A stretch of 64,000 nucleotides of DNA, from positions 41,369,111 through 41,433,110 of the forward strand of contig OY997593.1 of the NCBI GenBank assembly GCA_963921825.1, written 5' to 3'. Every line of letters begins with the position of its first letter. The stretch's first letter is position 1. The notes under the pieces are model-generated. The model was given only the letters and a program-made list of their open reading frames with translations. It did not search any database and was not told the DNA's origin. Below, piece by piece: positions 56,439 through 64,000 of this stretch. Origin of the DNA: Erodium maritimum. Lineage: Eukaryota > Streptophyta > Magnoliopsida > Geraniales > Geraniaceae. Position numbers and translations under genes: made by a program.

Positions 56439-59076
56439 TGTCACGCCCCAAATCCGGTTGTCGCCCGGACCCGAGGCATGACGGGTAAGAGAAGACAGTA
56501 AAGCAAAGAAACAATAATAAATCTCGAAAATCTCCAGTGAGTACTCCAATCCATAACCTCAAATACAGTATAAGTAACCCTCAGGGGGTGTGGTAATAAG
56601 TTTTTACCAGACTGTTTTTAAATAAAGGAAATAAACATGAAGTCTCTATGAACCCACACCGAGAAGCGCCCAAGCTTCTACTCTTCAGTCAAGCCTGTAG
56701 ACACAACATCAAAACAAAGGGGTGAGCTCACGCTCAGTAGGGAAAACGCATGACAAGGTAGACCTTAACTCGAACAAGATCAACAATGAAGTTAACAGAA
56801 AATAACTTAACAAAACAAGGGTAATAAGTAAACAAATCAATGCCGTGGCACATGAAGTCACCACCCTCCGATCCACATGATGTGTCCTCTCGGATTCTCC
56901 CTCAAATCCAGAGGAGACGCATAACATTGAGGCGACCGGAAACAACCCTTCGGGGCGCTTATCATCGGGATTCTCAGAAACGTCTCCAAAGGATTTTATG
57001 TCATTGGGAACCCAGGGCCATACTCCCGTAGGAGCGCACACGTGGGCAATTTAATAAATAACCAATATATCATCCCACACCGGACTCCCCAACGGTGTAG
57101 GTACCATACCATAACAACAATCAACTCTATCTCACCCTACACCGGACTCCTCAACGGTGTAGGTACCATATCGTATCAACCATAATTCCATAACATCTTA
57201 GCAACACGCTTACCGAAACTTAACACCAACCAATCCAACCACAGTCAAACCACTAACACACATAGTTCACCCATCACCAATTCCCATAGCACACAGTACT
57301 CAAATCACTAGATCAATTCACACCAATCACACAATTCCAACTTACCGTTCACTTACCAGTTTCGAACCACCGGGGCATCGATCACCTGATTGCGCCGCGC
57401 GGTACAACCAGTCATACTCGATACCCCCAGCAACCAATCAAGTAAATCAAGTAATCATTCGAATACAAACAACGAGCAGGTACGAGTCTGATCAACCAAT
57501 TAATCATAAAGCCTTCGAAAGAGCATTCAAACATGCAATTTCACTAGTTTCATGAGAATCTTTAGCCTATCCACTAAGCAACCAACAACCAAGCATGTGA
57601 TCCTAACACGCAACTAATCCGAGGGCTTTGCCAAGGCTCCTCTACCAGACAAACATATCCCAAGTATTGAAAGCGAATTATACTAGTGATTGGCCTCCTA
57701 ATCGGTCACCACTAGACACTCCGGTTATTAGCAATTGAAAGATGATTAAGCTAGTTATTCGCATCATATATGCATATCTAGGACCTTTTCCAATTTTATT
57801 AACCTAGCATGCATACTAGGCATCGTAAACGAGAGGTTAAGGCTTTCCCTACCTCAAGGTCCTCCTCGTCAACGCTTTGGTGAAGTCCGGTGATCACCAC
57901 CTCGCTCTTCCCTCGGGCCTCGGTGTGATCCTTGCTCCTCTAGCTCGATCCCCAAGGTCTTGGACACAAAGAAGCACTAATTAGGTTCCACTTAAACAGT
58001 AAGAAAGACCCCCAAAACCCTTCCATAGTTCATCTCAAAACCAAGGTGTAAACACTTCGACAAATCCCCAAGAAACCCTCACTCTGGTGGGTCGCGGATC
58101 TGGTCACGGATCCGTGACGAGTGCCGTCACGGACTCCCTCACGAAGCCGTGACGTCGCCCGTCACGGGATCCGTCACGGATCCGTGACACACCAGGGCAG
58201 TTTCGCCCTTCTTCAACCTCCAGCTCCAAAACTCCGAAAATCTACCTTCAAACCCAGAAATTTCCCCAAGCCAACCCCCAAAACAGTCCAAATCCATCAT
58301 TACTCCTCTACCCATGGTAGGAATCAATACACAAACAAGTTTTCCAATGATTCATCAAATCAAACCCACTTCAAAAACTCCAAACCACCATTGATTTCTC
58401 CACAAAAACTTCACCAAGCTCTTCATCAACACCAACTCCCATCATTTCTACTTAACCCAACATCATCTAGCCATTTTTCACCCAAAACCCAAGGAAAATA
58501 GATGAAGAGAAAAGATGAGTAGAGAGTTCCATTACCTCTAGAATGTGAGGATGAAGAGGATGCTAGTGTTTTTGAGGGTGGAAGGCTAGAGGATGACTCC
58601 AAATGGTTCCTTCTTCTTAGATTCTCCTTCAAGCTTCCATGGGAGCTCTTCTCCCTTTCTTCCTCTCCAATTTTCGGCTACAACAATGCAAATAGGAAAT
58701 GATTTTGCTTCTCCAACACATATAATACCTAAATGTTGCAATGACTTAAAGGCCCTTGAGCTAGAAACCCATGTAGGAGCTTTTGGGAGGGTAAAAGGGA
58801 CAATAACTATCCCTTTTTCTCTCATTCAACCAAAATAGGACAAGTGTCCCTCTAGCTCATTTAATTTCCCCACTTAAATTCCAGCACTTTTAAAAATTGA
58901 AGCTTTAGTCGATATGAAGTCTCGTTTTGACCAAAATTGACTTTATGCAATATTATATTCAAATGAAAGGGTTTTCTTCCCTGAAGCCAACCGTGATAAT
59001 GGCTACTTCGTTTGAGTTCCGGAGAAGTCCCGAGTGACTTCCGGAGTTACCGGTTCGACCGGAAGCGGGTCTTACA
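56439..59076 (-). repeat. middle LTR of the inner gypsy element (2638 bp)
   Basis: Same length and essentially the same sequence as 47304-49941. It serves as the 5' LTR of the complete unit (primer binding site on its left) and as the 3' LTR of the right-hand partial unit (purine tract on its right). Confidence 0.95.
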
Positions 59077-60171
59077 ATCCACCCCCCTTAAAGAAATTTC
59101 GTCCCCGAAATTAAAAGCAAGATACCTCAATGTCGAACAGGTGGGGATACTTCACGCGGATCTCATCCTCGCGCTCCCAAGTGGATTCTGCTCCCTGATG
59201 TCCCCACTGTACTAGTACCAGCGGAATCGTCTTGTTCCGCAGGGTCTTCTCCTTCGTACCCAAAATCTCAACGGGCTGCTCCTCAAAGGTGACATCATCT
59301 GCCATCTCGATGTCTGACCACTCAATGATGTGCGAAGGGTCTGCTATGTACTTCCGCAGCTGGGACACATGGAAAACGTTGTGCACGTTCCCAAGCTGCG
59401 GCGGCAAGGCCAACCGATAGGCTACAGCTCCAATCTTCTCTAACACATCAAAAGGTCCGATGAACCGCGGTGCCAGCTTGCCTCCGCTGCGGTTAAACCG
59501 CACAAGACCCTTCCTCGGGCTCACTCTCAGAAACACATGCTCCCCGACCATGAACTCAAGTGGTCTACGACGCCTGTCGGCGTAGCTCTTCTGTCGACTC
59601 TGTGCGGTCTTTAGCCGCTCTCTAATCAAAGTGACTTTCTCGGTCGTCTCCCTAATCATGTCTGGCCCGAGTAAGCTCCTGTCACCAACTTCAGCCCAAC
59701 ACACCGGTGATCTGCAAGGTCTGCCATACAAGGCCTCAAATGGTGCCATACCTATACTAGACTGGTAACTGTTGTTGTAGGCAAACTCTGCCAACGACAA
59801 ATGATCTTCCCATGACCCCTAAAAGTCAAGCACACACGCTCGGAGCATGTCCTCTAAAATCTGAATGGTGCGCTCTGACTGTCCATCTGTCTCGGGATGG
59901 TAAGCTGTACTCAACAGTACCTCAGTGCCCAAGGCCTTCTGTAGACTCTTCCAGAACCTGGATGTGAAACGGGGGTCTCTATCCGATACTACTGATACAG
60001 GCACACCGTGTAAACGAATAATCTCTCTGACATACAAGCGAGCCAACATGTCCACAGAATCCGTCATCCTCATACCCAAAAAGTGGGCCGATTTGGTCAG
60101 TCGATCGACCACCACCCAAACAGCGTCATGCCCCTTCGACGATCTGGGCAACCCACACACAAAATCCCTTT
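59077..60171 (-). pseudogene. partial second pol copy of the inner element (integrase to C-terminus)
   Basis: Begins inside integrase ([20 protein letters not shown]) and runs to the chromodomain-like end. It is nearly identical to 49942-51036. It retains AGA (Arg) where the complete copy has TGA, but shares the TAG at 59819-59821. Gag, protease, reverse transcriptase and RNase H are missing. The break joins the LTR fragment at an ATCC microhomology near 60168-60172. Confidence 0.92.
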
Positions 60172-60429
60172 TTCTCATTCAACCAAAATAGGACAAGTGT
60201 CCCTCTAGCTCATTTAATTTCCCCACTTAAATTCCAGCACTTTTAAAAATTGAAGCTTTAGTCGATATGAAGTCTCGTTTTGACCAAAATTGACTTTATG
60301 CAATATTATATTCAAATGAAAGGGTTTTCTTCCCTGAAGCCAACCGTGATAATGGCTACTTCGTTTGAGTTTCGGAGAAGTCCCGAGTGACTTCCGGAGT
60401 TACCGGTTCGACCGGAAGCGGGTCTTACA
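60172..60429 (-). repeat. right terminal LTR fragment of the inner element (258 bp)
   Basis: Matches the last 260 bases of the full LTRs (about 49680-49941) with a 2-bp deletion and one substitution, and ends GGTCTTACA. GTTGC follows, the target duplication. Confidence 0.92.
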
Positions 60430-61311
60430 GTTGCTGTTTGTTGAACTTTTCTTGTGATTGTGATTGTGTTTTCCCGAGGTTCGTGACCCGACTTTGTGTC
60501 GGGAAGTGGTATGGAAATTTGGCTGGCTTACGAGTTCGAGTCTCGGTAAGTTGTGAACGTTTTTAGGCGATGAGAGGGCAGCTCCCCTTCCGACTAGCTA
60601 TCGAAAAAGTAGCTCAGTTATCGCCAACAGGTCGACCGCCTGGAGCCTGACAGTGATAGGTAAAGCGCGTGGGGCAGGCTCGAGCCCAGCAGGTTAGCAA
60701 CTGGTACTAAGCAGCTGACAGGAATGCGATCCCATGTGATCTTGTTTGGTGTGTGATCCTTTGTGATCTTGTTTGGTGTGCGATCCTTTGTGATCTTGGG
60801 TGTTGCTTGGTTGTCTGTCGTGTCTTTGGAGGAGGTCTTCAATCGTTGTGTCGGGTCTACATTACGAGTCCGAGTGTTGAGTCGGTTGAGGAAAGTATCA
60901 GTGTATGGGTGTCAGTCGGGTTACTTGAGTTTGGGGATAGTGATCCCCAGTGTTGAGTTGGTTGTTGGTGTTACCGGCATTGTCTGCTAAGTATGACGTA
61001 GTCAGTCTGTTATCCGTGGTGGTGAGCGAACGCTCACCACTACTGCTTTTCCTACAGGTACCGGTCGCAGGTTGGACTAGGCGAGCTTCTGAAGCTTGAA
61101 GAGCTAGGAGCGGGATTCTGGGTCTACTTTGAGTCTAGCGACGTATACCTTGCTTTTTGTCCATTTGTTGGGACGTGCCTTTAAGTTGTAAATGATTATT
61201 TTTGACGAACAAATGGTGATTTTAAAGTGATTTATGTAAAAGGTTCCAAAATGTTTTATTGTTTTAAACGTTCGCGTCCTGAGTTTGGTTTACTGAAATT
61301 GGGGTGTGACA
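60430..61311 (+). repeat. 3' LTR of the outer gypsy element, right part
   Basis: Continues the outer LTR from GTTGCTGTTTGTTGAAC, matching 40107-41013, and ends GGGGTGTGACA. The palindrome GGTGAGCGAACGCTCACC is at 61021-61038, 273 bases from the end. It shows moderate divergence from the 5' LTR, including an extra GATCTTGTTTGGTGTG unit near 60738. Confidence 0.92.
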
Positions 61312-61498
61312 GCTGCTCAATTGATGATAGCATCACTCAAGGAAATTCTATAAAGGGTGAGGTCTTGGGTTCAAGTCTCACCAACAACCTAGGTTGGTAT
61401 TTGTCTGTGGACAGTACACCAGAGGGGTTGGGGTGTATTGGGCTGCAGACCTAACATCGCCGCTCGTGGGGCCCTGTGTGGGACGGCGGGGTGTTACA
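61312..61498 (+). mobile_element. short tRNA-like (SINE-like?) segment between LTR and LINE-2
   Basis: Contains GCTCAATTGATGA (61315-61327), like a Pol III box A, and GGTTCAAGTCT (61368-61378), like box B, about 50 bases apart as in tRNA-derived promoters. It ends GGACGGCGGGGTGTTACA immediately before the resumed LINE-2. It could be a tRNA-derived SINE or the remnant of another element's terminus. There is no obvious A- or T-rich tail and no separate target duplication. Confidence 0.4.
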
Positions 61499-62460
61499 TA
61501 TTTGGTTGGCTAGGAACAATTTTGTGTTTAATGAAATTGATTTGTCATCCATCCAAATACTTGATTCCATTGTTAATCAGTCATACAGTTGGGCTTGTGC
61601 TTCCTTCCTAAAAAATGGTGCCAGTTTTTCAATTCAAGAATGGAGATCATCACCTCAAACTTGCTGAGTTTGCTTCCCTTGGCCTTGGTTATCTTGGGGT
61701 TTGGGTTTGGGAGGGTTTGGGATGGGTTTGGGTTGAGTGGTGAGTTTGGTAAGGTTGGTCTTGCCCTCTCTTGTAGGGCTTTTGTTTAGTTTGTGCTGAG
61801 CTTTGTTTTGGCTCTCTCCCTTTGCTGTGTGTGGGTAATTAGGTCCTTCTCCTCTGAGTGTGGGTATCTTATTATTAGGTTTGAGTGCTCCTTCTTCTTC
61901 TCTTCTTTTGCAGGTTGAGGGCTCCTCCTACTTTAGACTCCATCCTGCTTAGAATTGGATCCCTTCTCTTGATTGTTTTTGACAGGCATAAGGTCTGATG
62001 CTCTCTTCTTCTTGGTGCTGAACTGTTACCCCATCGTTAGCAATCCCATCTGCCTTATGATTTGATCTTACCTTTTGGTGCTGCTGGATTCAAGCCAAAT
62101 TCAACTTCTCTATTGCTGTTGGCTGGATCTCTTGGTCTCTAACTCTTACCTGGTGTTGGTTTAAGCCTATTAATACCCTTTGCTGCAAAATACAAAAATC
62201 AGTTGCTGCATAATCTTCTACTCTTCCCGGCTTTGCTTGGACTGCAAGAAAGTATGATTTGCTTGCATGATCTGCAAGTCTCTTGATGTTGCTCTAATTA
62301 TCTAGTTGTTTTAATTGGTTCCTTGTGTTTTTGTTTGTAGTTGATATCTTTTATAGGTGACATATGATCATCTTGGAGAATCCCCTTTTTTTGTAATCTT
62401 ATTGGCCTTGTTGCTCTCTTTTACTTCAAAAGAGGCTCTTAATTGAAAAAAATTGCCTAT
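61499..62460 (+). pseudogene. LINE-2 3' end
   Basis: The frame resumes with IWLARNNFVFNEIDLSSIQI and NQSYSWACASF, the C-terminal tail found in plant LINE ORF2 proteins and also seen in LINE-1. It continues the CWHI end at 38023. A 3' untranslated region of about 800 bases, T-rich and without open frames, ends TTGAAAAAAATTGCC near 62455, a weak A-rich tail. Confidence 0.82.
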
Positions 62461-62812
62461 TTCAAAAGAAAAAAACAAATGTATTAAAAATATATTAATA
62501 GATATGCAATAACTACTCCACAATCTCAAATTCACATTCTCACCCCTTTTCCAACTTCAAAGTCAAATAATTTTAAAAAAAATCCCATATAATTCTCAAG
62601 TAATAAAGCAAAGTTGTTAACCAGAAACAAATTCACCTGGACAAGACTTTGAATTTATTAGAAAAAATGTACCGAAAACATAACTAGAAAAGGATCAGCG
62701 GAGATAGTGTTTTAAATAACACAATAATAACATGGCCGTGTGAGTAGCTATACAAATAGCGCCGTAGCTATGTCATGTTTTATGTGCTCATTTCTCATCC
62801 CCATAATCAACA
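62461..62812 (+). promoter_or_regulatory. upstream region of the aspartic protease gene
   Basis: About 350 A/T-rich bases between the LINE-2 tail and the start codon. TATACAAATA at 62749-62758 is the best TATA-like element, 55-64 bases before the ATG. No other site is claimed. The close LINE suggests the gene's distal upstream sequence has been replaced by transposon DNA. Confidence 0.4.
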
Positions 62813-64000
62813 ATGGCAGGAACCAGAAATTTACCTCTGGCAATCCTAATCCTCGTCTTCACATTCTCCCAATTCCATAGCTCAACTCCCTCGAAACTCG
62901 ACGGATTGAGCCTAAGGCTCGTCCCCAGAGACTCACCCGAGTCGCCTTTGTACCCTGGAAACCTCACTCTCTTAGAAAGGATCGAGAGGATGATCAATTT
63001 CACTAATGCCAGAGCGTACCGCCTCGAATCAGCATCCAAAATCGGCCCTGAGAGCATCAGTTTCCGGCTAACACGAGACGATTACTACTATACCGTTCAG
63101 GTTGCATTAGGAATCCCCGACGTGATAGTGTACTTGCTCGTTGACAGCGGAGGAGGCCTAATATGGACTCAGTGCCAGCCTTGCAAGAAGTGCTACCGCC
63201 AGGATCCGAGGTTCCCTATTTACAGTTCTGTCCAATCTCAATCCTACCAGAAGCTGCCATGTGACAGCCCGCTCTGCGATGGCAGCCCCGGTGCCTTGTA
63301 CCAATGCGTCAACGATGAGTGCGTCTACAACGTTGGCTATGGCGGGGGAGGCTCAACAAAAGGCGTCGCATCACAAGAAACCTTTAAATTCATTTTTGAC
63401 GCAGGCCCAGGAAGGCCTAAAGGCGTCACGAGCATAGTCAATATTATTTTCGGGTGCTCAAATGACAATCAGAACATTCAATTCGGGAAAAATGGCGTCA
63501 TTTCGGGGATTCTCGGGCTCAACAGGGCACCGGATTCCTTAGTGTCACAGTTATTCAGCGTGACACAAAAAAGATTCTCCTATTGTTTCGTCCCCTTTAA
63601 TCAAGCATTGCCTGCCCCTAGCGCCCTTCGCTTCGGGCAGGATGTTCCCCACCGAGGTGGGGTTAGAACAGCCCCGTTCCTAACCCCGCCCGGGTCCCCC
63701 TATTATCATTTGGACCTATTGGACATAAGTGTAGGACAACAATCCTTAGGGTTCGCTCCGGGTACATTCGCGGTCAAGCCTGATGGGACCGGAGGGTGCA
63801 TCGTGGACTCGGGTGCCCTGATCACAAAAATCGACCAGGGTACAATCAATGTCAACGCGTATCGAAAGGTCATGTCGGCGTTTCAAAAGTACTATGACGG
63901 GTTTTCACAACTTGAAAGGATGGGGGGAAGAGTGGTTCAGGGGTTTCAGCTATGTTATAAGCGCCTTCGTGATTTTCGAGATTACGTGGGACTCACGTAT
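62813..64000 (+). CDS. nepenthesin-type (A1 family) aspartic protease, 5' part, atypical active site
   Basis: 396 codons, open without interruption to the window end. The start ATG (CAACAATGGC context) gives a signal peptide, LPLAILILVFTFSQFHSS, then a propeptide-like region to about residue 85. Plant-type features: LIWTQCQPCKKCYRQDPRFP (residues 116-135) with the nepenthesin cysteine insertion, further Cys pairs, FGCSNDNQN, GILGLNRAPDSLVSQL, RFSYCF and APFLTPPGSPYYHLDL. The first catalytic motif, usually DTGS, is DSGG (Asp111). The second is DSGA (Asp332) within CIVDSGALIT. The flap motif, usually YGDGS, is YGGGG. The family cleaves proteins at acidic pH in the apoplast or vacuole. Both aspartates remain, but the changed neighbours make activity uncertain. 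The C-terminal fifth or so lies outside the window. It is intronless so far. Confidence 0.9.
   Translation, partial: MAGTRNLPLAILILVFTFSQFHSSTPSKLDGLSLRLVPRDSPESPLYPGNLTLLERIERMINFTNARAYRLESASKIGPESISFRLTRDDYYYTVQVALGIPDVIVYLLVDSGGGLIWTQCQPCKKCYRQDPRFPIYSSVQSQSYQKLPCDSPLCDGSPGALYQCVNDECVYNVGYGGGGSTKGVASQETFKFIFDAGPGRPKGVTSIVNIIFGCSNDNQNIQFGKNGVISGILGLNRAPDSLVSQLFSVTQKRFSYCFVPFNQALPAPSALRFGQDVPHRGGVRTAPFLTPPGSPYYHLDLLDISVGQQSLGFAPGTFAVKPDGTGGCIVDSGALITKIDQGTINVNAYRKVMSAFQKYYDGFSQLERMGGRVVQGFQLCYKRLRDFRDYVGLTY

Larger units (their letters stand above)
46723..60429 (-). mobile_element. young inner Ty3/gypsy (Tekay/Del-like) element in a three-LTR dimer arrangement
   Basis: Order on the minus strand from the right: LTR fragment (60429-60172), pol fragment (60171-59077), full LTR (59076-56439), leader, gag-pol (54831-49976), full LTR (49941-47304), then a duplicated LTR head (46979-46723). 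GTTGC occurs at 46718-46722 and 60430-60434, a perfect target duplication enclosing the whole. The two full LTRs are both 2638 bp and appear to differ at one base, indicating recent insertion. The arrangement fits unequal recombination between two copies, followed by deletion within the right-hand unit. Confidence 0.9.
38024..61311 (+). mobile_element. outer Ty3/gypsy chromovirus element, internally deleted, split by a younger element
   Basis: The 5' LTR is 38024-41013. The internal region is 41014-44081. The 3' LTR begins at 44082, is interrupted at 46722 by the inner element, and resumes at 60430-61311. The primer binding site and purine tract are in place. Gag, protease and most of reverse transcriptase are gone, so the internal region is only 3.1 kb. 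It inserted into LINE-2: the host sequence CATATTT occurs before 38024 and at 61497-61503, leaving TATTT as the likely target duplication if the extra 187 bases at 61312-61498 are counted inside the insertion. Confidence 0.88.

Noticed and set aside
61312-61390. Functional tRNA gene
   Set aside because: Box A and B resemblance only. No closed acceptor stem or clear anticodon arm could be folded from the sequence.

Overview
This window reads as intergenic chromatin of a flowering plant nuclear genome, probably a eudicot. The species cannot be named from the sequence. The evidence is the dense nesting of plant-type LTR retrotransposons (Ty1/copia, and Ty3/gypsy chromovirus elements with a chromodomain-like C-terminus), plant L1-type LINEs, a fragment of the plastid gene psaA, a captured fragment of chloroplast NADP-malate dehydrogenase, and a plant nepenthesin-type aspartic protease gene. 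Only two loci look like ordinary host genes: a two-exon gene for a small secreted cysteine-rich peptide (9982-10363, +) and the 5' part of an aspartic protease gene (62813-64000, +, running off the window).

Layout from left to right. 1-6914: a minus-strand Ty1/copia element (copia A) with 1.67-kb LTRs, its 3' LTR cut by the window edge and its gag-pol degenerate. It sits inside a plus-strand gypsy element whose 3' half and truncated 3' LTR follow (6915-9703). 9704-11031: host-like sequence with the cysteine-rich peptide gene. 11032-about 13870: a minus-orientation gypsy LTR. 14329-17727: a broken LINE (LINE-1) flanked by direct repeats of about 120 bp. 18204-18295: plastid psaA 5' end. 18515-27421: a second minus-strand copia element (copia B) with very short 139-bp LTRs, split by a solo copia A LTR (19766-20829) and a solo gypsy LTR (21416-24349). 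27426-30930: a cluster of inverted-repeat DNA elements, including one with arms of about 470 bp that carries two exons and the intron of an NADP-MDH gene. From about 31.0 kb to 62.46 kb: a second LINE (LINE-2), split first by a solo gypsy LTR (31481-34639) and then by a 23.5-kb nest (38024-61498). The nest is an old plus-strand gypsy element whose 3' LTR was hit by a young minus-strand gypsy element, now a three-LTR dimer with one internally deleted unit (46723-60429).

The order of insertion can be read from the nesting and from target-site duplications: LINE-2, then outer gypsy, then inner gypsy; and copia B, then its two solo LTRs. The gypsy LTRs share an 18-bp palindrome at a nearly fixed distance from one LTR end. 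Several also carry minisatellites with a common core, and the core reappears in the leader of the young inner element. All transposon coding regions seen here are broken, including those of the youngest element, whose two complete LTRs are nearly identical.
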